Assembly (NCBI RefSeq): GCF_900635445.1
Contig: NZ_LR134117.1
Span: 4,526,001 to 4,590,000, forward strand
DNA length: 64,000 nucleotides
Reading direction: 5' to 3'
From: Serratia odorifera
GTDB taxonomy: Bacteria > Pseudomonadota > Gammaproteobacteria > Enterobacterales > Enterobacteriaceae
How positions within the stretch are numbered: the first letter of the stretch is position 1; each line of letters begins with the position of its first letter. The notes under the pieces are model-generated. The model saw only the letters and a list, made by a program, of their open reading frames with translations. It was not told where the DNA came from and made no database searches. Shown here piece after piece: positions 10,026-17,671 of the stretch. The position numbers and the translations under genes are program-made.

Positions 10026-10133
10026 TTGAATAACAGTAAAAAATTTATCGCCATAATGATAGCCGCGGTGTTAATACTGGTCGGCGTTAATCTTGGCGTT
10101 GCCGATTTAATTCATAAAATTCTGGTTGGATGA
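10026..10133 (+). CDS. Tiny single-span membrane protein
   Basis: A 35-residue frame starting at TTG, with AGG seven bases upstream, giving MNNSKKFIAIMIAAVLILVG followed by VNLGVADLIHKILVG. It is a basic N-terminus followed by one membrane helix. The frame is open back to an ATG at 9969 (54 residues), but that start has no ribosome site. Downstream lies a second tiny membrane protein and then a strong terminator. No family is recognised. Confidence 0.45.
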   Translation: MNNSKKFIAIMIAAVLILVGVNLGVADLIHKILVG

Positions 10134-10139
10134 CGTAAC

Positions 10140-10253
10140 GTGACGCAGCGTAAGCATGATGGAGACTTACTGGGGAAAATCTTGATCACCGTTTCGGCAC
10201 TTTGCGTGCTGATCGTTGCGGGGTTATTGATCTGGGGATTTGTTCTGGACTGA
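10140..10253 (+). CDS. Tiny single-span membrane protein
   Basis: A 37-residue frame starting at GTG: MTQRKHDGDLLGKILITVSA followed by LCVLIVAGLLIWGFVLD. The charged N-terminal dozen residues and one membrane helix ending at the C-terminus fit a small membrane protein. It begins seven bases after the previous tiny frame stops and ends 12 bases before a terminator, which supports a real two-gene unit. The function is unknown. Confidence 0.45.
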   Translation: MTQRKHDGDLLGKILITVSALCVLIVAGLLIWGFVLD

Positions 10254-10264
10254 ACAGCAGGCAT

Positions 10265-10289
10265 AAAAAAACCGCCGCGGCGGTTTTTT
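10265..10289. terminator. Bidirectional terminator
   Basis: A-run, stem ACCGCC/GGCGGT, T-run; symmetric, so it can stop the tiny plus-strand genes and the minus-strand gene that ends at 10302. Confidence 0.85.
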
Positions 10290-10301
10290 AGCGATTCACG
10301 A

Positions 10302-10433
10302 TCAGATTTTACAGCCTTCGCAGTCCGCTTCGTCTTCAAGCATTTCGGGAACTTCTTTTGCTTTCTCGGCGGCTTTTTGTTCGGCTTTGGCTAACTCTGC
10401 ATCGATGTCAAAATCGAAAATATCATCACTCAT
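10302..10433 (-). CDS. Small acidic protein of unknown function
   Basis: A 43-residue protein that starts MSDDIFDFDIDAELAKAEQ and ends EADCEGCKI. It has a good ribosome site (AAGGAAG seven bases before the ATG), a strong terminator after it and a clear charged helical middle. The C-terminal C-x-x-C pair (CEGC) could bind metal or form a disulfide. No family is recognised. Confidence 0.65.
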   Translation of the reverse strand: MSDDIFDFDIDAELAKAEQKAAEKAKEVPEMLEDEADCEGCKI

Positions 10434-10502
10434 CGCAACTTCCTTACACTTAACGGGCTTCAAACGCTGAGTATAATCGACATCCTGGCAGGCGCAAACC
10501 CT

Positions 10503-11006
10503 TCAATTGACCAACGCTACCGACGCGCCGGGGTTATGCAGCTTCTTACCGTACGCCAGGTCGTAAACGTCATAGAAATCAATTTCGCCTTTGTTGGCGA
10601 GTATTTCCTGCACTCGAGACTTCAGCGCCATGCCGACCGTCGGTTCAGCCAACAGCGCCGCTACCGCCTGTGCCGATAATGCCCGGGTAAAATACCATTC
10701 GCCGTTATAGCAAACCCGCAGATCAAGCACGCCGATATCCTCAAAACGGTATACGGGTTTGATCTCCACCAGCAGCATGGCAAACATGAACAGCACAAAT
10801 GCGGTAAACCCGATCAATGACCACAGTCCCAGGTAGGGAACCGGGTACATCACGCCGATCACCGCAAAATAGCCGGCAAACATCGCCAGACACAGATAAC
10901 GATGGGTACGCGCAAACTCGCTGTTGAAGCGCGGCTTGCCGTCACGCCCTTCTCGCTGGTTAATGTGGTCGATTTCTTGCAGCAGAATGTTTTTAATCGC
11001 GTCCAT
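10503..11006 (-). CDS. ylaC: YlaC-family inner-membrane protein
   Basis: A 167-residue protein like E. coli YlaC: an N-terminal soluble part with REGRDGKPRFN, two adjacent membrane helices near residues 38-82, then a cytosolic part with YRFEDIGVLDLRVCYNGEWY and the ending motif GEIDFYDVYDLA. These match YlaC segments in order. The family has no established function. The gene stands alone on the minus strand. Confidence 0.85.
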   Translation of the reverse strand: MDAIKNILLQEIDHINQREGRDGKPRFNSEFARTHRYLCLAMFAGYFAVIGVMYPVPYLGLWSLIGFTAFVLFMFAMLLVEIKPVYRFEDIGVLDLRVCYNGEWYFTRALSAQAVAALLAEPTVGMALKSRVQEILANKGEIDFYDVYDLAYGKKLHNPGASVALVN

Positions 11007-11124
11007 CTCGGCAACCTTGGCAGGAAAGTATTATTACTATCGATAATTACGCGCCAAACTAACATAAGTACAGTTTGCCGAGGTAGATCAGTTCAGCAAT
11101 TAAAAACCGGCAACTGTTATAGTT

Positions 11125-11424
11125 TCAGCGTGACTGCGACGCTTGCCCCTGGGCAAACATGAACATGCGCTGAGCAACGTCGTCCGCCTGCTTGATCTTG
11201 TTCTGCTGGCAACCGTTGCCGCGTTGAATGGCGCGTGCATAGGCAATCTCATGCGCTTTATCGATCATGGCAATGACGTCATCACGCAGCGACTTGTCCA
11301 GATTGCCCAGCAGGGTCGTGATAATGGCTTGATAGGCATTGGATTCCGCCGTCAGCGCTTTTTCACGGGCTTCCAGCGCGGCGACGCGTTGCAGTAGTTC
11401 TTGCAGTTGGGCAGATTCAGACAT
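11125..11424 (-). CDS. Small coiled-coil protein of unknown function
   Basis: A 99-residue soluble protein with an excellent ribosome site (CGGAGG, five bases before the ATG). Residues 5-35 form a predicted coiled coil (LQELLQRVAALEAREKAL), followed by IITTLLGNLDKSLRDDVIAMID. This layout recalls the anti-adaptor IraP (a leucine-rich coiled coil followed by an ALEIIVTAMLRNM-like segment), but identity is low, so that link is only a suggestion. Confidence 0.7.
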   Translation of the reverse strand: MSESAQLQELLQRVAALEAREKALTAESNAYQAIITTLLGNLDKSLRDDVIAMIDKAHEIAYARAIQRGNGCQQNKIKQADDVAQRMFMFAQGQASQSR

Positions 11425-11600
11425 ATCGACCTCCGGTTGCCGGGCAGAAAACCTGCCTTCTTACAGTCTAGCAAAGGATCGATCTTCAGGGAGGCGTGAA
11501 GCAGGTAGGGTAAAGCACACCCGAAAATCCCAACGAGGAGCCGATAGTGCAAATCAACCTGGGTGCGCTTTAGCCTACCGCTGCGTAGAGTTCAGGAAGC

Positions 11601-11694
11601 TGGCGCGCTATGCAGGACTCGAACCCGCGTCTATCAATTTTGTAGCCAAAAAGCATGTTAAAACCAATCACTCTGCCAACTGAGTTAATAGCGC
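11601..11694 (-). tRNA. tRNA-like gene with an enlarged anticodon region
   Basis: On the minus strand: a perfect 7-bp acceptor stem GCGCTAT / ATAGCGC, a D arm ACTC-AGTTGGCA-GAGT, a T arm GCGGG-TTCGAGT-CCTGC, a G discriminator and an encoded CCA end. Between the D and T arms there are 41 bases, 18 more than in an ordinary tRNA. No normal 5-bp anticodon stem with a 7-base loop can be drawn; the best fold is a 9-bp wobble-rich stem (ATTGGTTTT with AAAATTGAT) closing an 18-base loop. The anticodon cannot be assigned. It may be a pseudo-tRNA or a tRNA with an insertion. Confidence 0.6.
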
Positions 11695-11807
11695 ATTCCT
11701 TCGCTTCGACGGTCATTATCCATATTAACCCTAAGGAGACAAGACAAAATGCCACTATAGCAACTAATTACAGATAAATCTCACCATTTACCGGCTGTTC
11801 ACATCCA

Positions 11808-12659
11808 TTATTCACTGAGGTCGATGATCGGATAATTACCATTCAGCAGCGGCCGGCACAGGATTTTGTAGCCATCGCTGTCAAAATGACTGGCGCTGCG
11901 CTGCAGGCCCGCCACCTGTTCCAGCGCGCTGACCGTACCCAGGTAAAACCAGTTATGAATAATATGGTACTGGTTAAAATCGCCGCGCTGTTCATGCAGT
12001 GCCACCCTGCCGGCGTAAGGCCAACAGTGGATGCGCAACTGTTCCAGTGCCTGTGCCAGGCGCTGCTGATGCTGCTCCTCGCTTTGCTTGCCGCAACAGA
12101 CGCCAGCACACTTGTGCAAGCTATGGCGAAAACACGCTCGGCCCGGCGGCAATGCTTCCAGACCCAGCCGGCCATAACACAGCTGTTGCTGGTCGGCGAT
12201 GGTGCGCAGTTTCTCCAGCGCAGCAGTACGGTTGGCAAACAGGCCATATAGCGCCGGCGTCAACGCGAAATCAATCTCCTTGGCATACACAATCTCCAGC
12301 CGGGACGCCTGCAAATGCAACGAACATAGCTGACGCGAACGGCGCAGCCGCTTATTGAACAGCGGTTGCAACGCTTTGATCATCTGCGCTTCGATCAGCA
12401 ATGCACCCAGTTCGCCGGCGGTTTCTGTAAACGAGATACGCTGCGTTTGCCGCAGTAGCTTGCCTTCGTCTTTGCAGCGGAAATGCGCCATCACCCGACT
12501 ACGGATATTGACGCTTTTGCCGATATACAGTGGCATGCCGTCACGCTGACCGTGAAACACGTACACTCCCGGCACCTTCGGCAGCGTCGCCAGACAGGCA
12601 CGCAAATGCTCCGGATATTGATAAATGTCGAGCTCAGGCTCTAATCGCTTGGGTAGCAT
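11808..12659 (-). CDS. cho: Excinuclease Cho (UvrC-like endonuclease)
   Basis: SOS-induced nuclease that makes the 3' incision at damage held by UvrAB, able to act on lesions UvrC handles poorly. It is 283 residues (E. coli Cho about 295) and has only the UvrC N-terminal half: the GIY-YIG domain with GVY at 31-33 and YIG at 45-47, followed by a cysteine-rich segment (CFRHSLHKCAGVCCG) like the one in UvrC. It lacks the RNase H-like and HhH domains. A LexA box lies about 34 bases upstream. Confidence 0.93.
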   Translation of the reverse strand: MLPKRLEPELDIYQYPEHLRACLATLPKVPGVYVFHGQRDGMPLYIGKSVNIRSRVMAHFRCKDEGKLLRQTQRISFTETAGELGALLIEAQMIKALQPLFNKRLRRSRQLCSLHLQASRLEIVYAKEIDFALTPALYGLFANRTAALEKLRTIADQQQLCYGRLGLEALPPGRACFRHSLHKCAGVCCGKQSEEQHQQRLAQALEQLRIHCWPYAGRVALHEQRGDFNQYHIIHNWFYLGTVSALEQVAGLQRSASHFDSDGYKILCRPLLNGNYPIIDLSE

Positions 12660-12692
12660 GGCAACGTATATACTCTCAGATCAACGCAATGA

Positions 12693-12708
12693 CTGTATTT
12701 ATATACAG
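12693..12708 (-). promoter_or_regulatory. LexA box of cho
   Basis: CTGTATTTATATACAG fits the LexA consensus CTGT-N8-ACAG exactly, with an AT-rich centre. It is 34 bases upstream of the cho start, so cho should be SOS-induced as in E. coli. Confidence 0.93.
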
Positions 12709-12747
12709 TGTAGCGTTAAATGTCGCCATTGCCTAGCGTCTGCCAAC

Positions 12748-13356
12748 TCAGGTGTTCTCGCCATCTCTCAGATAGCGGTAGCTGGCAAACAGGCAGAACG
12801 CATATCCCACCAGTTCGCAGCCCTCTTCTACCATGTTTTTAACCACTCGGTCATAGCCGTCCAGCATCAGCCCTTGCCACAATTGATGCATGCCAAACAA
12901 ACGTGAAAATACCAGAATACACAGCAAACCGGCGCACATCATGCCGTAGCTGGGATGAGTCAAAAAATGCGCCAGACCATTGACGGTGGCCGCGGGACGG
13001 CATAGTGCATACACCAGACACCCTATCGCAGTCAGCAGGGCAAACCATACCCAGGCACCGTGATGCAGATAGTCAAAGACAAAGTCCATTTCGCGAATCA
13101 GCATACAGAGAAAAAAGCCGCCGATCAGCACGCGCGCTGGCCGGTACGGCGGTTGCCGCCAGCCAGAAATAAAGAAGCCCAGCGCTATCGCCAACAGCAG
13201 GACTTCCTGCATCAGCTCCGTCAGCGAGGTTTCGTAGACAAAATTGTGTAGCCAATGCACATCGATAAATATCAGTCCGACCAGAGCGGCCAACATCGCA
13301 GCCTGCAAAGCAAAGGAGATTATTTTCTTAACAATAAGATGTAGCTGAACCTGCAT
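12748..13356 (-). CDS. Polytopic membrane protein of unknown function
   Basis: About 202 residues with five or six hydrophobic segments and short polar loops. The chosen start is MQVQLHL; an in-frame ATG eight codons upstream at 13380 is also possible and neither has a strong ribosome site. Visible features are an acidic pair in the loop REMDFVFDYLHHGAW and a C-terminal amphipathic stretch (DRVVKNMVEEGCELVGYAFCL). No family is recognised. It is upstream of cho on the same strand but separated by the LexA box, so it is probably a separate unit. Confidence 0.75.
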   Translation of the reverse strand: MQVQLHLIVKKIISFALQAAMLAALVGLIFIDVHWLHNFVYETSLTELMQEVLLLAIALGFFISGWRQPPYRPARVLIGGFFLCMLIREMDFVFDYLHHGAWVWFALLTAIGCLVYALCRPAATVNGLAHFLTHPSYGMMCAGLLCILVFSRLFGMHQLWQGLMLDGYDRVVKNMVEEGCELVGYAFCLFASYRYLRDGENT

Positions 13357-13380
13357 AGTAACGCCCGTTATTATATTCAT

Positions 13381-13716
13381 GGCGCGTATACTAGCGATTC
13401 AGGCTGCAATTTACCTTGGCAATTCATGCGCTTGTTATTGATTTTTCGTCGAGCGACGCCACTAAACGCTTGATAAACCGGCCGTCATAATTTGATCGTC
13501 GTCACATATAACGTTAAGCTATAGCAAAAAAAATATTACTCATATTAATGAAATAACCCCGATTATCACGCAGCAGAGGGTAAACGCTGACGCTGAACGA
13601 TGATTTTCACTAAAGCGGCTGGAGCACGCTAAGATTAAAGATACTGATATCTGGGCAGATAAACGTGAACCAGGATAACGAATTCACGCTCGACCAATGG
13701 ATTAAGGGATGATGCT
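13381..13716 (+). promoter_or_regulatory. Upstream region of proP
   Basis: 336 bases between the divergent membrane-protein gene and proP, AT-rich around 13500-13560. In E. coli proP has two promoters controlled by CRP, Fis and sigma-S. No exact site could be assigned by eye here. Confidence 0.4.
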
Positions 13717-15240
13717 ATGAAGCTAAGAAAAAAACGCCATAAACCCATGCATATTAACGATATAACCATTATCGACGACACCAAGCTCAAGAAGGCGATT
13801 ACCGCCGCCTCATTGGGTAACGCGATGGAATGGTTCGACTTTGGTGTTTACGGTTTTGTCGCCTATGCACTGGGGCAAGTATTTTTCCCTGGAGCCTCCC
13901 CCGGCATACAGATGATTGCCGCGCTGGCCACCTTCTCGGTGCCGTTCCTGGTGCGCCCGTTGGGCGGTGTGTTCTTCGGCGCCATGGGTGACAAGTTCGG
14001 CCGACAGAAGGTGCTGTCCATCACCATCATCATCATGGCGGTCAGTACCTTCTGTATCGGCTTGATCCCCTCCTACGCCACGATTGGTATCTGGGCGCCG
14101 ATTTTGCTGCTGCTGGCAAAACTGGCACAGGGCTTCTCGGTGGGCGGTGAATATTCCGGTGCCGCGATCTTTGTGGCCGAATACTCACCCGACCGCAAAC
14201 GCGGCTTTATGGGCAGTTGGCTGGACTTCGGTTCCATCGCCGGCTTCGTGCTCGGCGCCGGGGTGGTGGTACTGATTTCAAGCATCGTTGGTGAAGCCAA
14301 CTTCCTTGACTGGGGCTGGCGTATTCCGTTCTTCCTGGCGGCGCCGCTCGGCATTATCGGCCTGTATCTACGCCATGCGCTGGAAGAAACCCCCGCGTTT
14401 CAACAGCACGTTGATAAAATGGAAAAAGGCGATCGCGAAGCGATCCAAAACCCACCGCGCACCTCGTTCAAAGAGATTGCTACTAAATACTGGCGTAGCC
14501 TGCTGGTGTGCGTAGGTTTGGTCATCGCCACCAACGTCACCTATTACATGCTGCTGACCTATATGCCAAGCTATCTGTCGCATAACCTGCATTATTCGGA
14601 AAGCCACGGCGTATTGATCATCATTGCCATTATGATCGGCATGCTGTTCGTCCAGCCGGTAATCGGGCTGACCAGCGACCGCATCGGCCGCAAGCCGTTC
14701 GTCATCGGCGGTAGTGTCGGTCTGCTGTTGCTGGCGGTGCCGTGTTTTATCCTGATCAACAGTAACGTTATCGGCCTGATCTTCCTTGGCCTGTTGATTC
14801 TGGCGGTATTGCTCAACTCATTTACCGGCGTCATGGCTTCTACCCTGCCGGCGATGTTCCCGACCCATATTCGCTACAGCGCGTTGGCGATCTCGTTCAA
14901 TATTTCGGTACTGATTGCCGGCGCCACGCCGACCATCGCCGCCTGGCTGGTGGAATCGAGCGGCAACCTGTATATGCCGGCCTATTATCTGATGGCGGTG
15001 GCGATCATTGGTCTGATTACCGGTCTGTACATGAAGGAAACGGCCAACAAGCCGTTGCGCGGTGCCACGCCGGCCGCATCCGACCCTAGCGAAGCCAAAG
15101 AGCTTCTACAGGAAACCTACGATAACATCGAGCAAAAAGTAGAAAACATCAGCGATGAAATCACCGACCTGGAAACCCAGATCCAGGCGTTGGAGAAGAA
15201 AAAACAGATGCTGATTGACCAGCATCCAAAACTGGATTGA
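13717..15240 (+). CDS. proP: Proline/betaine transporter ProP
   Basis: Osmosensing proton symporter of the MFS for proline, glycine betaine and ectoine. It is 507 residues and close to E. coli ProP from TIIDDTKLKKAITAASLGNA onward. Twelve membrane helices are visible, with the MFS loop motif GDKFGRQK. The C-terminal 55 residues form the cytosolic tail, ending in an alpha-helical coiled coil (VENISDEITDLETQIQALEKKKQM) that in E. coli tunes osmotic response. The start is preceded by AAGGGATGATGCT. A strong terminator follows. Confidence 0.96.
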   Translation: MKLRKKRHKPMHINDITIIDDTKLKKAITAASLGNAMEWFDFGVYGFVAYALGQVFFPGASPGIQMIAALATFSVPFLVRPLGGVFFGAMGDKFGRQKVLSITIIIMAVSTFCIGLIPSYATIGIWAPILLLLAKLAQGFSVGGEYSGAAIFVAEYSPDRKRGFMGSWLDFGSIAGFVLGAGVVVLISSIVGEANFLDWGWRIPFFLAAPLGIIGLYLRHALEETPAFQQHVDKMEKGDREAIQNPPRTSFKEIATKYWRSLLVCVGLVIATNVTYYMLLTYMPSYLSHNLHYSESHGVLIIIAIMIGMLFVQPVIGLTSDRIGRKPFVIGGSVGLLLLAVPCFILINSNVIGLIFLGLLILAVLLNSFTGVMASTLPAMFPTHIRYSALAISFNISVLIAGATPTIAAWLVESSGNLYMPAYYLMAVAIIGLITGLYMKETANKPLRGATPAASDPSEAKELLQETYDNIEQKVENISDEITDLETQIQALEKKKQMLIDQHPKLD

Positions 15241-15261
15241 TTCGCACCGGATAACCCATCA

Positions 15262-15287
15262 AGCCACCCCTGCGGGTGGCTTTTTTT
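15262..15287 (+). terminator. proP terminator
   Basis: AGCCACCC / GGGTGGCT stem followed by seven T residues, 21 bases after the proP stop. Confidence 0.9.
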
Positions 15288-15305
15288 GTCTCCTTCCGCT
15301 TGGTA

Positions 15306-15800
15306 TCAGCCAGCAGCCTGCAACAGTTGCGTCAGGCGGGTTAACGCAAACAGCGCCGCCTGATGGATCACGCTTTCACTGTCGCCGTCAAAATGCCGCT
15401 TCTCCGCGCACAGGCCAATCGCCTCGCCTCCCCAGGCGAACCACACGCTGCCAGCCGGCGTCCCGTCCGCCCCCCCTTCAGGTCCGGCATAGCCGCTGAT
15501 GGCCAGCGCCACCTGTTCACCAGACGCCGCCAGCGCTCCCTGCACCATCTCGCACACCACCGGCTCACTGACCGCCGTATGCCGCTCCAGCGTTGCCTGC
15601 TCTACCCGCAGCAAACGCACTTTGGCGCTATTGGTGTAGGTGATAAATCCACTGGTAAAAAAATCGCCGCTGTCACCGGCGGCGCACAACGCCATACTCA
15701 CCCAGCCACCGGTACAGGATTCGGCGGTAGATAATTTCAATCCTTTGGCCTTCAACGCATTACCGGCTTGCTTTGCCACTGCCACCAGTTGTTGATCCAT
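15306..15800 (-). CDS. pncC: Nicotinamide-nucleotide amidohydrolase, CinA C-terminal type
   Basis: Deamidates NMN to nicotinate mononucleotide in pyridine-nucleotide recycling. It is 164 residues, a stand-alone CinA C-terminal domain. Family motifs are present in order: LSTAESCTGGWVS near residue 22, with the catalytic serine, then SGFITYTNSAK, TAVSEPVV and SGYAGPEGGADGTPAGSVWFA. It is convergent with proP. Enterobacteria often carry two such paralogues (PncC and YdeJ), and this could be either. Confidence 0.9.
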   Translation of the reverse strand: MDQQLVAVAKQAGNALKAKGLKLSTAESCTGGWVSMALCAAGDSGDFFTSGFITYTNSAKVRLLRVEQATLERHTAVSEPVVCEMVQGALAASGEQVALAISGYAGPEGGADGTPAGSVWFAWGGEAIGLCAEKRHFDGDSESVIHQAALFALTRLTQLLQAAG

Positions 15801-16190
15801 TATTCCTCCTGTTGATACAAGATAAATAATTATTAGAACCCTTGCGCTGCCTACCTCCAGTATAGATAGGGAAGAAAATAAAATGAAAATAGTCTAATCC
15901 TTGCCAAGTACCCCCTGGAAAAACACGGACATTACTATCAGGTTGGACCAGAATATCCGATGTTTTTTTAACGTATTTATTTCATCGACTTAGTTTTCTC
16001 TCCAGACAATTAACCGCCACAGCGGCTTGACTTCCTCAGCATCATGATTAGGTAAACAATCCTTATATAAATTTCATCGATTTCATTGACAGTTTTTTAA
16101 TACGTGAACTATAAATTTTTAACCGGCAGAAAACCGGTAAAAGTAACATGACTGAAAGTAAAAAATAATATTCTTATCTCTGGAGGTTAT
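15801..16190 (+). promoter_or_regulatory. AT-rich upstream region with a strong promoter
   Basis: 390 bases with no gene. A near-consensus sigma-70 promoter is visible: TTGACA at 16086-16091 and TATAAA at 16110-16115 with an 18-base spacer, pointing at the Gly/Val-rich gene that starts at 16191. This implies a leader of about 70 bases. The AT-richness contrasts with the flanking proP and pncC. Confidence 0.6.
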
Positions 16191-16544
16191 ATGGCTTTGA
16201 ACTTAGGTGGTTTGACGGGTTTATTAGGCGGATTAACCGGCATCGTCAGCGGTGTAATTGGTACCGTTGCCGGTGCTATTGGCGCCGTTAGCGGTGTGGT
16301 TGGCGGTATTGCCGAAACGGTAACGTCGGTGGTCGATGGTATTCTGGATAAAATCGGCGACGTCACCGGCGGTATTACCGATCCGATAACGGATGTGGTT
16401 GATGGCGTAACGTCCGGTAATCTAAGCACCGATGACTTGATTGCAGCCCTGAATAACAGCGCCGATGTCGCACAGGACGGTGTGACTCAGGCTGCGGTTG
16501 AAATCAGCGGTGTGGCTCATACGGCAGTGGATGCCGTGGCTTAA
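16191..16544 (+). CDS. Gly/Val-rich hydrophobic protein of unknown function
   Basis: A 117-residue protein with a good ribosome site (TGGAGG). It has no signal peptide. Residues 1-75 are an irregular run of small-residue blocks (GGLTG, GGIAE, VVDGI, GAVSGVVGG), rich in Gly, Val, Ile and Thr with no Cys or aromatic residues. The C-terminal 45 residues are more polar and helical (STDDLIAALNNSADVAQ). Such composition is seen in membrane-active peptides, bacteriocin-like proteins and some surface-layer proteins, but no family can be named. It is driven by a strong promoter and closed by a long inverted repeat. Confidence 0.75.
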   Translation: MALNLGGLTGLLGGLTGIVSGVIGTVAGAIGAVSGVVGGIAETVTSVVDGILDKIGDVTGGITDPITDVVDGVTSGNLSTDDLIAALNNSADVAQDGVTQAAVEISGVAHTAVDAVA

Positions 16545-16571
16545 GCGTAGCAACAGCTAACTATGCACGCG

Positions 16572-16610
16572 TAATTTAGCCGCCGGGGGCGTTGTACGAC
16601 GGCTAAATTA
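16572..16610. terminator. Inverted repeat between convergent genes
   Basis: Perfect 11-bp arms TAATTTAGCCG and CGGCTAAATTA with a 17-base loop. The AT-rich outer ends could serve as the tail of a terminator in both directions. Confidence 0.6.
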
Positions 16611-16641
16611 TTTGCAAAAAAACAAGTAACAAAATAAAGCA

Positions 16642-16869
16642 TTATCTGGCGTGTACGCCGATAGTTTCCAGTGCGGCACGATAATATTTCTGCATCTCAT
16701 CGGGCTGCCGCTCTATTTCACTAATCAAATGCTTAAGAATATTGTCCTTATTAATTGCTCTCTGGTCCATGAGTAAATGAAAAATGCTATCACCAAGAAT
16801 AGCACCCAGCTTTTCACGATAAAGCTGTGCGTCCTCATGCCGCAAGCCGTACAGACTGTAGTCGATCAT
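16642..16869 (-). CDS. YmgB/AriR-like small regulatory protein
   Basis: A 75-residue soluble helical protein. The stretch LGAILGDSIFHLLMDQRAIN, then KDNILKHLISEIERQPDEMQ, then RAALETI lines up with E. coli YmgB/AriR ([20 protein letters not shown], then the IILSLIHSLE and RKTLEIV segments): shared positions are LG, the L-M pair, the IN/VN-x-x-NI turn, LI-x-x-LE and R-x-x-LE. That family includes biofilm and acid-resistance regulators made as small dimers. The family call is made from this pattern alone; the specific role is unknown. Confidence 0.6.
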   Translation of the reverse strand: MIDYSLYGLRHEDAQLYREKLGAILGDSIFHLLMDQRAINKDNILKHLISEIERQPDEMQKYYRAALETIGVHAR

Positions 16870-17287
16870 TGTCCCGAAACTTCCCTAATAATGAAAGGCC
16901 GCAATGCAAAGGGCTCTTCAAGATTTCAATCATTGTGATAATGAACAGAAACTATTCTTATCGTAATTATTACAATAAGATTTTTCCTATCCCCAGGCAA
17001 GTCAGATGCCCGTCATAACGTATGTTTAGGAATTTTCGCACTACACAATTTTTTTAAGGTTATTTGCCCTTGGCTGTCAGATATATTTCAAATGGTCCAA
17101 GGGGAGCTAGCATGCCCTATTTTCTTTTACGTCTCCTTAGGCACTATTAGCAAACTATAAATGCGAAGCAGATCACGTTTTTGTGCCAAGGGGATATTTT
17201 AACTTGCGCCTGGACGTCCAGAAAGCTAGTTTGCTAAAGCCGACTTGGTCAGCGATTACTTTTAACACTTTGAAATAAAAGGTTATT
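16870..17287. other. AT-rich intergenic region with an inverted repeat
   Basis: 418 bases without a gene. It contains an 11-bp inverted repeat TTAGCAAACTA (17147-17157) and TAGTTTGCTAA (17227-17237), plus two copies of CCAAGGGGA (about 17098 and 17187). It lies between the YmgB-like gene and a small plus-strand gene and may be their shared control region. Confidence 0.5.
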
Positions 17288-17506
17288 ATGTCCATTACAG
17301 TTAAAAGCAAGAAAGAAGCTAAAGTTGCCATCTCGACAGGGAAAGTAAAGAGAATAAAGCTCGATTATCCCGTCAGCGCCGATGATATTTGCGAACTGAC
17401 AACCATTTGCCGTTCGAAAGGGGCAAATATTATCAAGGATAATGGTGCGTTTATCATTTCCATGAGCAGTCCGACCATTCCCAAGGTCGCCAGTTTTCCT
17501 TCCTGA
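17288..17506 (+). CDS. Small basic protein of unknown function
   Basis: A 72-residue protein with an AAAGG ribosome site. The first 30 residues are rich in lysine (KSKKEAKVAISTGKVKRIK); the middle has DYPVSADDICELTTICRSKG and looks folded, with alternating hydrophobic residues ending in GAFIISMSS. An overlapping minus-strand frame of similar length has no ribosome site and is rejected. No family is recognised. Confidence 0.55.
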   Translation: MSITVKSKKEAKVAISTGKVKRIKLDYPVSADDICELTTICRSKGANIIKDNGAFIISMSSPTIPKVASFPS

Positions 17507-17523
17507 CCATTCGGTCATGCCAA

Positions 17524-17540
17524 CGCCCCATCCTGGGGCG
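17524..17540 (+). terminator. Hairpin before the diguanylate cyclase gene
   Basis: Perfect stem CGCCCCA / TGGGGCG with a 3-base loop, 17 bases after the small gene stop. The T-tract is poor. Confidence 0.5.
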
Positions 17541-17671
17541 CTATTGCCGTAGCAAATAACGTCTACCCCATGGACGCTCCCCCCTACCCTGTACTAGCAT
17601 TAACACTGCACCTCATGCTCAAATCGGTAGCCTTACGCTACAATTTTCCTGTAGCAGCAAGGAACTCACTG

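Noticed and set aside
17249..17518. 89-codon minus-strand frame opposite the small basic protein
   Set aside because: The plus-strand frame has the better start site and composition.
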